NCBI RefSeq assembly: GCF_900112455.1
Contig: NZ_FOLT01000003.1
Location: forward strand, 283,664 to 347,663
Reading direction: 5' to 3'
From: Alkalibacterium subtropicum
Lineage (GTDB): Bacteria; Bacillota; Bacilli; Lactobacillales; Carnobacteriaceae_A
Length of the DNA: 64,000 nucleotides
Within the stretch, counting starts at the first letter, position 1. Every line of letters begins with the position of its first letter. The notes beneath the pieces are model-generated. The model was not told where the DNA came from. It was given only the letters and a program-made list of their open reading frames with translations, and made no database searches. Shown here one piece after another: positions 53,771 through 62,393 of the stretch. The translations under genes and the position numbers were made by a program.

Positions 53771-54098
53771 AAAAACGCCCTTTTCGAGTCCTGTGACTCA
53801 AAAAGGGCGACTAATTGGTTTAGTTAGCGCGGTTCCACCTTCATTCGTTGTTTTATCACTAAAACAACCTCTCCCAGTACTTAAAAGGACTTACACCTTT
53901 TGCATACTGTGGCACTGTACCGGGTGCGACCGGAAATAGCTCATGGAATCCACTTACCATCTCTGCTCAAAGACCATTTTCCAAACCGATCATCATACTC
54001 CCTTTCACCAAACGGAAGCTCTCTGAGATGACGCTCTGATCTGTACTTATCTTGTCAACGCTCATTTTTTTCTCATTAATTTCGGTGTTCTTTAATGA
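53771..54098 (-). ncRNA. T-box riboswitch upstream of metNPQ
   Basis: The leader contains the T-box sequence GAAGGTGGAACCGCG (53827-53841), which pairs with the tRNA acceptor end. A Stem I region (about 53940-54030) precedes it. A terminator follows, in which CGCCCTTTTTGAGTC (53795-53809, read on the minus strand) pairs with GACTCGAAAAGGGCG (53776-53790), then T7. Uncharged tRNA would stabilise the antiterminator. A methionine (AUG) specifier is inferred from the genes served; the codon was not pinned in Stem I. Confidence 0.9.
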
Positions 54099-54103
54099 TT
54101 AGA

Positions 54104-54133
54104 AGTCTAACAGACCCGGCAGCACTCTGTCAA
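54104..54133 (-). promoter_or_regulatory. Promoter of the T-box/metNPQ transcript
   Basis: TTGACA (minus strand, 54128-54133), an 18-base spacer and TAGACT (54104-54109). It begins about 20 bases past the cutC remnant. Confidence 0.6.
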
Positions 54134-54153
54134 CACTTTTTTTAAAGTTATGA

Positions 54154-54297
54154 TCAAGGCAATGGAACGATCTTCGTTCTGTAAAATTGAGCCGCCGGGA
54201 TCTCTACTCTTGCCTGTTCCAGGTTCTCGTGCGTCAGGCCTCCGCCACAGCGGCAGAAACCTCTAGCTGAATCCGCCAGTTCCAACTCGCTTTCCTT
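54154..54297 (-). pseudogene. Degenerate C-terminal fragment of a cutC paralogue
   Basis: Directly after the ackA stop and in the same frame, the sequence reads KESELELADSARGF, then CRCGGGLTHENLEQ, ARVEIPAAQFYRTKIV and a stop. It aligns residue for residue with the C-terminus of the intact CutC at 55663 (RGLEILAGGGITADNLNQ, then IRTSQFHGTKIV). It lacks the rest of the barrel. It could be translated from a TTG at 54285 with AAAGGAAAG upstream, giving 43 residues, but as a CutC it is a remnant. Confidence 0.7.
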
Positions 54298-55485
54298 TCA
54301 CCTCAGACGCTCGACATCCCTGGCGATCATCACTTCTTCATCGGTCGGGATCAGCAGGATTTGAACAGCTGACTGATTCGAGGATATCACGCGTTCCACC
54401 CCTCGGCAGTCATTTCGTTCGTCGCTCAACTCTGCATTCAAATATGACAGACCATCGACGATATTCTTTCTTGTCTGTATATCGTTCTCTCCTATACCTG
54501 CTGTAAAAATAATGGCATCCACACCATCCATCAAGGCAGCGTAGGCACCGATATATTTTTTTACGCGGTCTTCAAAAATCCGCAGTGCGAGAGCTGCCTG
54601 TTCATCAGAATCCTCCAGCGCATGCAAGTCCCGCATGTCACTGGAAACACTGGAAATGCCTTTGAGACCTGACTGATTGTTCAGTATCCAGATCATTTCA
54701 TTTATATCTGAAATCGATTCTTTTTCCATCAGGTAAGGAAGTATGGAGACATCGATATCTCCTGAGCGGGTCCCCATCGTCAGGCCGGCAAGCGGAGTGA
54801 ACCCCATTGAGGTATCGACCGACTTGCCGCCTTCGATTGCACAGACAGAAGCGCCGTTGCCCAAATGGCAGGAAATCAGCTTGAGTTTCTCAAGCGGTTT
54901 CTTCAGCAGCACAGCAGCCCTTTCTGACACATATTTGTGACTGGTACCATGATAACCGTATTTTCTGACATTGTGCTCTTTGTAATACTCCATCGGAATG
55001 CTGTACAGATAGCGTGTCTTATCCATTGTCTGATGGAATGAGGTATCAAAGACCGCCACACTGGTGATTTCAGGCAGTATGTTCTTGAAGGCCCGGATCC
55101 CCATCGCGTTGGCCGGGTTATGCAGGGGTGCAAGTTCAGCCAGTCTCTGAATCTCTTCAAGGACAGCCGGTGTAATGACCACCGAATCCGAAAACGATTC
55201 CCCCCCGGCAGCGACACGATGACCGACTCCGGTTATTTCCGAAAACTCACTGATGATCGAAAGCTGGATCAGCTGTTCCAGCAGCAGCCTGACAGCGGTT
55301 TCATGTTCGGCGATGGCAAGGGTCACCTCATACCTTTTTCCATTATAATAATCGATCGTAAAGATAGAGTCAGCCAGGCCGATTCTTTCAACGATACCGG
55401 ATGCCAGCACGGTTTCTTGCGGCATGTCGTAAAGTTTCCACTTCAGACTTGAACTTCCCGCATTGATTGACATTGTTTTAGACAC
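54298..55485 (-). CDS. ackA: Acetate kinase
   Basis: The 395-residue ASKHA-fold enzyme has INAGSSSLK, GVGHRVAAGG, FDTSFHQTM and HLGNGASVCAIEGGKSVDTS, all intact. It interconverts acetyl phosphate plus ADP with acetate plus ATP in overflow metabolism. It starts at a GTG (55485) with AAAAGGATGATG ahead. It is monocistronic. No terminator is visible directly after it; instead a cutC relic and then the met promoter follow. It can also use acetyl-CoA produced by the neighbouring thiolase block via phosphotransacetylase, which is not in the window. Confidence 0.95.
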   Translation of the reverse strand: MSKTMSINAGSSSLKWKLYDMPQETVLASGIVERIGLADSIFTIDYYNGKRYEVTLAIAEHETAVRLLLEQLIQLSIISEFSEITGVGHRVAAGGESFSDSVVITPAVLEEIQRLAELAPLHNPANAMGIRAFKNILPEITSVAVFDTSFHQTMDKTRYLYSIPMEYYKEHNVRKYGYHGTSHKYVSERAAVLLKKPLEKLKLISCHLGNGASVCAIEGGKSVDTSMGFTPLAGLTMGTRSGDIDVSILPYLMEKESISDINEMIWILNNQSGLKGISSVSSDMRDLHALEDSDEQAALALRIFEDRVKKYIGAYAALMDGVDAIIFTAGIGENDIQTRKNIVDGLSYLNAELSDERNDCRGVERVISSNQSAVQILLIPTDEEVMIARDVERLR

Positions 55486-55600
55486 ATTTCATCATCCTTT
55501 TATTCGAGATTAGTAAAGCGCATACATTCAGTGTAGCATAAGGATATAAACTTACCACAAAGACTTCGTTATACCTTCTATTAGTTTGACTTTGACCGCT

Positions 55601-55645
55601 AAAAAAAGAATGAGCCGCGTGCATTCACACGGTTCATTCTTTTTT
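55601..55645 (-). terminator. Terminator of the APC permease-cutC operon
   Basis: AGAATGA-(a/g)-CCG pairs with CGG-(c/t)-TCATTCT, with poly-T following on the minus strand, 20 bases past cutC. Confidence 0.8.
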
Positions 55646-55662
55646 AGATAGCTCTTCACTTT

Positions 55663-56298
55663 TTAGTCGAAAACTATTTTAGTACCGTGAAACTGGCTGG
55701 TACGGATCTTTTCGATAGCCTGATTCAAGTTGTCAGCGGTGATGCCTCCGCCGGCTAGGATCTCCAGGCCCCTTCCAGCTTTTTCGCTGAGTTCATTGAT
55801 CCAGTGACTGTTCTCCAGTGCAGACCCGTGGGGCCCGCCTCTGGTGAGCAGACGCGTAACGCCGCGTTCGATCAGTCCGTCAAGGGTTTCCAGCTGCCTT
55901 TCTCGTGGCAGCCCGTCAAAAGCCATATGAAAGACCATCTGCCTGTCTCCTGTCCGCTTCAGCAAATCATCAAGGAATGGCCAGTCGACCTCGTTATCCT
56001 TCGTCAAAGCACCGGACACGATCCCATCTACGCTCAGATTCACGGCCTGTTCTGCTTCTTTCAGCATCTGTGCTTTTTCTGCTTCACTGTAGACAAATGA
56101 GCCGCCGCGCGGCCTGATCATGACGATCACTTCGACCCCGTGCTGTTTGGCATAGGCTACTGTCTCTCTGATCACTTCTTTTGAAGGCGTCGTCCCTCCG
56201 AGATCCAGTCGGTCACAGAGTTCGATGCGGTCGGCACCCCGTTCGACCGCTTCAGGGACCCGGGTGAAATTCTCTGCACAAAACTCTTTTCTGATCAC
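55663..56298 (-). CDS. cutC: CutC-family protein (copper homeostasis / TIM barrel)
   Basis: The 211-residue TIM-barrel protein has the family start KEFCAENF, RIELCDRLDLGGTTPS, VMIRPRGGSFVYS and the C-terminal LAGGGITADNL. CutC has been linked to copper homeostasis, though its biochemical role is unsettled. It overlaps the amino-acid permease gene by four bases (ATGA), so the two are coupled. A shorter decayed paralogue lies past ackA. Confidence 0.92.
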   Translation of the reverse strand: MIRKEFCAENFTRVPEAVERGADRIELCDRLDLGGTTPSKEVIRETVAYAKQHGVEVIVMIRPRGGSFVYSEAEKAQMLKEAEQAVNLSVDGIVSGALTKDNEVDWPFLDDLLKRTGDRQMVFHMAFDGLPRERQLETLDGLIERGVTRLLTRGGPHGSALENSHWINELSEKAGRGLEILAGGGITADNLNQAIEKIRTSQFHGTKIVFD

Positions 56299-57653
56299 AG
56301 ATCCACTTCCTCGCTGCTGTTCCCTCTTACGCCGTAAAGATAACCAAGCACGCAGATACTTCCTGAGAACAGCAGGAATAATGGACTGTAGACCGGGTTG
56401 GCTACGATACCGCCGAGCAAAATGATCAGGGATCCCGTCACACCTAATACTGGCGCTATGGTGCCAAGAAACGGACTCGTGATGAGACCCGATTTTTTTA
56501 GTCCCATGACTTTCACGTACAGCAGGATATAAGCCACGTAACTGAAGACGATGGCTATCTCACTGATGTCGCCCCCAGCCAGGACATCGAATCTCTGGGT
56601 CAGATAATGGACAGCCAGCCAGAAGACAGTGATCAGATACGCTGTCAACGCCGCATAGGGAGACAGACCTTTTTTATCACTGATCTGTGTGATCTTATCA
56701 CTGAACGGTACCATACTCTTGGATGCCAGTGTCTGAGGCAAACGAATATAACCCAGCGACACACCGTTCACCACACCTAAAATGGCGATCAGTACAAAAG
56801 CCAGCAGAATCTTTTCTCCGCTTGCACCGAAGATCGAGTTACCGACCTGACTGATGGCCTGATCACCGGCAGACAGAATATATTCTGTTCCGACAATCGC
56901 GATCATGCCAAGGAAAAAGGCTAGATAGACACTTAACACGATCAGCGGACCGATCGTCAGGGCAATCGGCATCGTTTTACGGTGGTTCTTGACTTCCTGT
57001 GTAATCGACGTCGAAACGATCCAGCCGTCAAAAGAAAAGGCAATAGGAGCGAGTGCGGCTAAAAAGCCCCAGCCGACGACACTCGATTCGACCGCCACGA
57101 TATCCTGCGGCAGCGCCGGTGCTTCCTGTGTCCAGAACAAGCCGATCAGCGCCACACCGATCAGAGGGATCATTTTGACTATCGTCGTAACGTTCTGGAA
57201 GCGTCCGCCCAGTTTGTAGGACAGGTAGTTCATCAAAAAGAAAAAGCTTAAGTACCCGAATCCGAGCAGTGTCTGGCGTTCAAGTGTCATAGTCAGGTCC
57301 AGTAAAGATATCGTATAGATCCCTGATACCCAGCTGACGACCGCTGTTATGGTCGGGAAATAGACGAACATCTGAAACCATCCGAAGGCGCTGGCAAAAC
57401 GGGGCGAAACAAATTCTTCATAATAGGAAATGACCCCGCCTTTTTTTGTCGAACGGCTCGCCAGCTGAGACAAGGTGATACTTCCGAAAATAACACAAAA
57501 AGCGCCGATCGCGAAAACCAGCACGCCCAGCCAGACACTCCCACCTGTGGCCTGTAATATATCATCCGATTTAAAAAATATGCCGGATCCGATACTGATC
57601 CCGACGATCATCGATACCGCTGTACTTAATCCATAATGTTCTCTTTCTTTCAT
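56295..57653 (-). CDS. APC-family amino acid permease
   Basis: The protein has about twelve helices and the APC start GLSTAVSMIVGISIGSGIFF, where GSGIF binds substrate. ISYYEEFVSPRFASAFGW and the rest resemble the SteT/YfnA group of L-type exchangers. Substrate not determinable. The ATG at 57653 (452 residues) is chosen because AAGGAGGGAAT sits ahead of it; the next in-frame start upstream precedes that RBS. Confidence 0.88.
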   Translation of the reverse strand: MKEREHYGLSTAVSMIVGISIGSGIFFKSDDILQATGGSVWLGVLVFAIGAFCVIFGSITLSQLASRSTKKGGVISYYEEFVSPRFASAFGWFQMFVYFPTITAVVSWVSGIYTISLLDLTMTLERQTLLGFGYLSFFFLMNYLSYKLGGRFQNVTTIVKMIPLIGVALIGLFWTQEAPALPQDIVAVESSVVGWGFLAALAPIAFSFDGWIVSTSITQEVKNHRKTMPIALTIGPLIVLSVYLAFFLGMIAIVGTEYILSAGDQAISQVGNSIFGASGEKILLAFVLIAILGVVNGVSLGYIRLPQTLASKSMVPFSDKITQISDKKGLSPYAALTAYLITVFWLAVHYLTQRFDVLAGGDISEIAIVFSYVAYILLYVKVMGLKKSGLITSPFLGTIAPVLGVTGSLIILLGGIVANPVYSPLFLLFSGSICVLGYLYGVRGNSSEEVDL

Positions 57654-57771
57654 CTGGATTCCCTCCTTCATTCAAATTAATTATTTGTTTTTGTTTCATC
57701 AACCCACTATAGCAAAAAAAGAGGGGAATAAAAAGCGTAATTCTCCTCTGTGACAGAATATATAAAGCACG

Positions 57772-57824
57772 AAAAAAAATGCGCCCTTGAAGACTGCATG
57801 AAATCAACAGTTTCAAGGGCGCAT
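57772..57824 (-). terminator. Terminator of the GNAT gene at 57892
   Basis: ATGCGCCCTTGAA pairs perfectly with TTCAAGGGCGCAT around a 20-base loop, with eight T following on the minus strand. Confidence 0.85.
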
Positions 57825-57891
57825 CAGCCGTTATGGGTATTTAATTCACATCCCAGGTCCTGTTCTTGTGTTTGCCTCACGCTAAGCACAG

Positions 57892-58473
57892 CTACTGTTT
57901 TTTCATCATAAATAAGTAATCTGACCGTTCATACTTATCCACAGCAGTGAAGCCGAATTTTTTATACAGATGTATGGCAGGTTCGTTATTTTTGAGCACA
58001 TAGAGGCTCGACTTGCTGATGCGCGGATTTAAAACATTCAGTGCTTCGATTTCTTCCATTACGCGATGGCCGATGGTTTCGTTCCGTCTGGATTCTTTTA
58101 CTGCAATAAAATCGATGTAGAGTTCATCTTTATCAGGTGTCCGGCTCGTCTCAAGTCCTTTCCGGGCAAAAGCAATGAACGGTCTGACCCCCAACCGATG
58201 AACAGCTGCCATAACTTTGGCGGTAAAAGACAGCGTGAGTGTCCTCTTTTGCATCCCTGTGATCCCAAAAGCAGCCACTATCTCCCCCTTGTCTTCCAGA
58301 ATATAGGGCTGCATGCCAAAGACGCCTGCTTCTTCCAGCCACAGCAGCTTCATCAGAATTTTCGCTGTCCGTTTTGGCAGAGTTGTCTTTTCAGTGAATT
58401 TGTCCGCAAAGGCATTGCCCAGCAGTTCTGCAACTTCAGGCACATCACTGTCGGTCATTTTTTTACTGATCAT
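57892..58473 (-). CDS. GNAT-family N-acetyltransferase
   Basis: The 193-residue protein has a complete GNAT fold: an N-terminal helix pair, VAAFGITG strand 4, the acetyl-CoA loop in ESRRNETIGHRVMEE (a divergent motif A) and motif B NNEPAIHLYKKFGF. The ATG at 58473 is chosen over upstream starts because GAAGGAAG lies ahead of it. It overlaps the metallophosphoesterase gene by 11 bases. Substrate unknown. Confidence 0.82.
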   Translation of the reverse strand: MISKKMTDSDVPEVAELLGNAFADKFTEKTTLPKRTAKILMKLLWLEEAGVFGMQPYILEDKGEIVAAFGITGMQKRTLTLSFTAKVMAAVHRLGVRPFIAFARKGLETSRTPDKDELYIDFIAVKESRRNETIGHRVMEEIEALNVLNPRISKSSLYVLKNNEPAIHLYKKFGFTAVDKYERSDYLFMMKKQ

Positions 58474-59503
58474 CGAGTTCTTCCTTCTCAGATTTCTCAT
58501 GGGTCTCATGTTCATCCATTTGTTCTTCTCTGAACGCCGCCCGCTCTTCCCGTGATTTCTTCATACGCTGTTTCTTGCGCATAGTCAGGTATTCTACTAC
58601 CCCCTGCGGCTTGCGTGTGTCAAATGCTTCGATCGGTTCCGGTCCCCGCATCGTTTCCCGCTTGATGTACAGTAATCCTGTATCGTTGACATATGTTTTC
58701 CAGCGGACGAGACGAATACAGCCTTCGGTCAGTTCGATGGCTGTGATACTGGCCGGGTAGATCCCGCAGCCCGTATTAAAATAGGGCACACTTTTGTCTT
58801 TAGGAAATTTGAATCGATGTGTATGTCCGCAGATCAGGGGGCGCTGATGCTCAACGATCCACTTGCTGTAGTTTTTCTCGATTTTATGCCGCCTGTTGAT
58901 ATTTTTTGATGGACTCGCCGGATTTTTGATCCCGAACCTGTGGAAGAAGCGCCAGAAGAATTTGATCGACAGCATGGTGAAGAACCAGAACTGGTCATTT
59001 GGGGCGTCTCCCTGATGCCCATGGATGACAAAGAGCTCCTGACTGGTATAGCGGTGTTTTAGGATGATGGCCTCTTGAGGATCCAGGCCTTTCATGAAAT
59101 CAAAGAACTCTTCTGTAAATTCATCATAGTTGATACCGAAATTCTTTTCGACGAACCTCGGGTTCTGAAGATAGATATCATGGTTGCCAAAGATCCGTAT
59201 GTAACGGTCCTCGTCGAAAAACTTTTTGATCAATGCATAAACATCCGTGTGGGCATTTTTTATATGTTCAAAATTAGAGTACTCCAGAAACTCTTCTCCG
59301 TCACCCACTTCAACGAAAGTGTAGCCATTTTCATAATATTCATTCAAAGCATGCACAAATATATTACGGCTTTTTAAAAATTCATCGGACAGACTCCCGT
59401 CCCCTCGATGCGCATCACTCATGAATACGATGCGGGACTGATCATCAAAATAAACCTTTTTAGCTTTTTCATATGCTTCTGTCAAGCGTTGATCAGTGAA
59501 CAT
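58463..59503 (-). CDS. Calcineurin-like metallophosphoesterase
   Basis: The 346-residue protein has the five family motifs in order: MSDAHRGD, VGDGEE, FGNHD, VIHGHQGD and ICGHTHR, so the dinuclear metal site is complete. The last ~40 residues are highly charged and probably disordered. The substrate is unknown; nucleotide, UDP-sugar or protein phosphoesters are possible. It is co-transcribed with the GNAT gene, which it overlaps. Confidence 0.88.
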   Translation of the reverse strand: MFTDQRLTEAYEKAKKVYFDDQSRIVFMSDAHRGDGSLSDEFLKSRNIFVHALNEYYENGYTFVEVGDGEEFLEYSNFEHIKNAHTDVYALIKKFFDEDRYIRIFGNHDIYLQNPRFVEKNFGINYDEFTEEFFDFMKGLDPQEAIILKHRYTSQELFVIHGHQGDAPNDQFWFFTMLSIKFFWRFFHRFGIKNPASPSKNINRRHKIEKNYSKWIVEHQRPLICGHTHRFKFPKDKSVPYFNTGCGIYPASITAIELTEGCIRLVRWKTYVNDTGLLYIKRETMRGPEPIEAFDTRKPQGVVEYLTMRKKQRMKKSREERAAFREEQMDEHETHEKSEKEELDDQ

Positions 59504-59600
59504 GGTGAATCCTCCTTCGCAGCGTTATTCATACCTTAAGTATACGTTATTTTCTGTCACGAATAAAAAAGTATGCATCAGCCCGCTTATTTTGAAGGAA

Positions 59601-59700
59601 ATTCGTGCTGATAGAGTGATAGACACGAATCGATGCTCACTTTTATTCTTCGTCCCCCCCTATTCAAGTGCATATTCGTGTTAAAAGGTAACACGAATAT
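59601..59700. repeat. Four alternating ATTCGTG boxes forming two hairpins
   Basis: ATTCGTG at 59601-59607 and CACGAAT at 59624-59630 form one hairpin. A second has perfect 12-bp arms: ATATTCGTGTTA (59672-59683) and its complement (59689-59700) around five bases. They lie between the divergent phosphoesterase promoter and a VOC remnant. Function unknown; it may be the footprint of a small palindromic element. Confidence 0.6.
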
Positions 59701-59717
59701 ATCCCCATCCGATCTTC

Positions 59718-59873
59718 AAGGGAGAAAAAGGTATTGAAATTGATCTTGTTTTTCCCGACAGTCGTGAAACGCTGGAACGGTATGAGAAGGTATTTGATCT
59801 TGAGCGGGTCGAAGTCACGGATTTCGGTAACGGGATGCGAGCTTTGAAAAGAAAGCTGAAGGGGAATAACTAA
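59718..59873 (+). pseudogene. VOC/glyoxalase-family N-terminal fragment
   Basis: The frame reads GEKGIEIDLVFPDSRETLE, then RYEKVFDLERVEVTDFGNGM and a short basic tail before the stop. This matches the first beta-alpha unit of PhnB/VOC proteins, which normally run to ~140 residues. No start codon or RBS precedes it, and the rest of the domain is missing, so it is a relic. It is convergent with the esterase gene. Confidence 0.55.
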
Positions 59874-59919
59874 GCAAGGAGAGCCGTCCCGCCAGCTTCC
59901 TGGCAGAGCAGCTCTCTCA

Positions 59920-60831
59920 TCAGTTTAACAGTGACTTAAAAAAGCGGGTTTCTTCTCTGTTGGCTTCCTTGGCTTCTTCTAGATTCATATCACAATGAAA
60001 AATGTGTGTGTACTCTTCTTCCCCCTGTTCGCCGAATTTCTTGTAGGTGACCTTTACACCCCGTTTTGTCAGAGCTTCATACATCGGCAGTGCTTCTTCT
60101 CTCAGCAGATCATATTCGGCGGTCATGAGATAGGTGGGAGGAAATCGTTCTGTTACAAAGTCTTTCACTGCGAAATGCTCCTCATACTGCTTCCAGTCTA
60201 TCCCTAGATAATCCTTCAGCAGAACGATCAGTTCCAAATCGGCATCAACCTTTTCCCCTTTGATCAAAGCGGCCATTTTTTTAAAAATCTCATACATCCC
60301 GCAGTTCAAAGCGATCCCCTGGATAACTGGCGTCCGGGGCAGTTCAAAATCGAACAGTTTACTGTACTCCGGATTGGTATACATCGTGCTGTATTGAAAG
60401 GCGAGCTGAGCGCCGGCAGAATCCCCGACAATAAACAGGTTAGACACGTCCATATAATAGGTGTCCGCATTTTCCGCTATCCAGTGCATAACCTGATTCA
60501 AGTCTTCAAGCGGCGTCGGATACTTTTTCTTTGGCGCCAGATGGTAGCTGGGATTAACAAAAACGAATCCCTGTTTAGCGAGAAACATACCGTAGTGTAT
60601 ATAATTCTTCTTTAATCCATGTACATAGCCACCTCCATGAAAATTGACGATCACCGGTAACTTTTCATGCGTCCCTTTCGGGTAGTAGATATCCAGACTG
60701 TTATATTTTTTTGATTTTCCGTACTGAATATCAGAATGGGCACGAATCGTGGGATCGACTTTCAGTCCCCAGTCCCGTTTTTTGTCGTGGATGGTAGCAG
60801 CTATCCTAAAACTCAGGGATGCTAGTGACAT
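59920..60831 (-). CDS. Alpha/beta hydrolase, HSL-type esterase
   Basis: The 303-residue protein has the hormone-sensitive-lipase oxyanion motif HGGG (65-68), nucleophile GDSAG (Ser138) and C-terminal Asp/His (TAEYDLLREE, THIFHCD). It hydrolyses short-chain esters or amides; physiological substrate unknown. It is 25 bases downstream of the CBS gene on the same strand. A basic N-terminus precedes the domain without a signal peptide, so it is cytoplasmic. A GCCAG/CTGGC hairpin lies just past its stop. Confidence 0.85.
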   Translation of the reverse strand: MSLASLSFRIAATIHDKKRDWGLKVDPTIRAHSDIQYGKSKKYNSLDIYYPKGTHEKLPVIVNFHGGGYVHGLKKNYIHYGMFLAKQGFVFVNPSYHLAPKKKYPTPLEDLNQVMHWIAENADTYYMDVSNLFIVGDSAGAQLAFQYSTMYTNPEYSKLFDFELPRTPVIQGIALNCGMYEIFKKMAALIKGEKVDADLELIVLLKDYLGIDWKQYEEHFAVKDFVTERFPPTYLMTAEYDLLREEALPMYEALTKRGVKVTYKKFGEQGEEEYTHIFHCDMNLEEAKEANREETRFFKSLLN

Positions 60832-60856
60832 CCGTCTTCACCTCCTAAACAAGCGT

Positions 60857-61576
60857 TTATTTGTTAGCCACGACTTTCGGCAGATCCCATGGCGTGATGA
60901 TACCTATCAAGTCACTTTTCTTTTGGATTTCGTCTTTTTTGGCAATCAGCAGAACATAAGCTGTCCGTCCTTCTCTGATGCGTTCTGAAAATATCTCCTC
61001 GATATCAAAGACCGATGTATCTGCGGGGACCACTTCATAAAAATCCTGTTCATCCTCCACTTCCAGAATCTGTCTGACTGTCGCTTTTTTGATTGCGCTG
61101 ATATCTTTATCCATCGCTTTCGCCAGATACTTCGTAACGCCGATAGATGACAGGATCCCAATCAGCTTGTCCCCGTCAAACACCGGGAACTGGGTGTAAC
61201 GGACATGATTGATGACGTCCAGCACTTTCCCCAGAGGATCGTTGACGTCGAATGTCCGGACACGTTTCAGGAACAAATCTTTAGCCTGCTTGCTGTATCT
61301 GATTTTATCCGTGACGCTCTCGATTTCTTTTATAAGAGACTCGCTGGGTTCTGCTGCAGCCTCATTTCCGTTTATAGTGTTGTGAGTAAGAAGGTTTCTC
61401 AGTTCACGGTAGAAGTCTATCTCATCCACATACTTCTCGATGACTTTGTCACGTTTTTTTGCAGCTGCCCCCATCAGTTCGCCGAAGTTCGTGTCCGGAT
61501 CCCGGTTCACTTTCTTGGCGATCACATTATGTAATTCGTTGAACGCATGCATAAAGCGCTGGTAGTTGCTTCCCAT
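60857..61576 (-). CDS. CBS-domain protein
   Basis: The ~239-residue protein has a helical N-terminal domain (~1-95) and a pair of CBS motifs (about 100-239), each with the usual (V/Y)PVFDGDKLIGILS and LIGIITPWDL endings. CBS pairs bind adenosine nucleotides as regulators. The N-terminal helical part (FYRELRNLLTHNT) resembles the HEPN-like helix found in some CBS proteins. The ATG at 61576 is chosen because AAGGGTGATG lies ahead. Role unknown. Confidence 0.8.
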   Translation of the reverse strand: MGSNYQRFMHAFNELHNVIAKKVNRDPDTNFGELMGAAAKKRDKVIEKYVDEIDFYRELRNLLTHNTINGNEAAAEPSESLIKEIESVTDKIRYSKQAKDLFLKRVRTFDVNDPLGKVLDVINHVRYTQFPVFDGDKLIGILSSIGVTKYLAKAMDKDISAIKKATVRQILEVEDEQDFYEVVPADTSVFDIEEIFSERIREGRTAYVLLIAKKDEIQKKSDLIGIITPWDLPKVVANK

Positions 61577-61699
61577 TATCATCACCCTTATCTATAGATA
61601 GATTTTTTTGAAATTAATGCCTGTCAAATCAGTTCGCCCCGGTATCTTCATTATAGCATTTATAAAAGATGATCCGTAAAAATTGAGATCGAACATAAG

Positions 61700-61736
61700 A
61701 AAAGAGCTCCAGGGAACGCAATTGTCCTGGAGCTCT
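61700..61736 (-). terminator. Terminator of the unknown gene at 61745
   Basis: AGAGCTCCAGG pairs perfectly with CCTGGAGCTCT around 12 bases, then TTTTCTT on the minus strand. Confidence 0.8.
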
Positions 61737-61744
61737 ACCGTCAA

Positions 61745-62191
61745 TTAATGATCGGTCAGTTTTTTTATCGGACGGCCCTCTGAATCGAAGGTGTACTGCA
61801 TCAATTTCCCACTGTCGTTCATTGCCATCATCAGTCTGTCGCGATAAGGTTCAGCCAGTTCTTCAAATAAGAAAGCTTCATCATGCAGACCATGTTTCTG
61901 TCTGATGGATGCGACTTCATTCTTGTTTCTCAATTTGGTTTTTGATTTCGGTAAGGCTTTGTCTGTTTTTCTTTTTTCTATGCGGTAAAAATGATCATCA
62001 TCGTTATATATGATTTCCAGAGCACCTGAGTTGGTTCGTTTGTATTCAGCATGTGGATAGTCTTCTTTATGAAGTTCCCACCAGGCTTTGATCCCATTCA
62101 CTGCTTCTTCTTCACTTTTATAACTGCCATGTTCTTTCTTCACGCCAGTCAGTCGGTTCTGCCAATAATTAGTGTACACGGTTTGTTCCAT
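61745..62191 (-). CDS. Conserved-looking protein of unknown function
   Basis: The 148-residue soluble protein is rich in charged and aromatic residues. YTNYWQNRLTGVKKEHGSY opens it, a central beta region (ALEIIYNDDDHFYRIEKRK) follows, and the end resembles a short beta hairpin. No family is recognised. It has its own terminator, and a near-cre (TGAAAACGCTTCTA, 62236-62249) lies about 45 bases upstream. Confidence 0.7.
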   Translation of the reverse strand: MEQTVYTNYWQNRLTGVKKEHGSYKSEEEAVNGIKAWWELHKEDYPHAEYKRTNSGALEIIYNDDDHFYRIEKRKTDKALPKSKTKLRNKNEVASIRQKHGLHDEAFLFEELAEPYRDRLMMAMNDSGKLMQYTFDSEGRPIKKLTDH

Positions 62192-62235
62192 TCACTACAC
62201 TCCTTTATTTTAGCTTACCCTCAGTGTATAGCATT

Positions 62236-62249
62236 TAGAAGCGTTTTCA
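62236..62249 (-). promoter_or_regulatory. Near-consensus cre site upstream of the unknown gene
   Basis: TGAAAACGCTTCTA on the minus strand differs from the CcpA consensus only at the penultimate base. Confidence 0.35.
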
Positions 62250-62351
62250 AATGAAAGACTTCAATAAATAACATTTGTTAGATACTTGTAACGAACAGTC
62301 ATGACCAAGTGCCTCGTCAGGATGACGACCGCTTCCTGTTTTATTTTCGAT

Positions 62352-62385
62352 AAAAAAACACTAAAGACGATGGTCTCTAGTGTTT
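62352..62385 (-). terminator. Terminator of the thioesterase gene
   Basis: AAACACTA-g-AGAC pairs with GTCT-t-TAGTGTTT around four bases, followed by seven T on the minus strand. Confidence 0.85.
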
Positions 62386-62393
62386 GAGTCAAA

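Noticed and set aside
54154..54300. Programmed read-through of the ackA stop into the following in-frame codons
   Set aside because: The extension is clearly CutC-derived and AckA is already full length. The shared frame is most likely chance.
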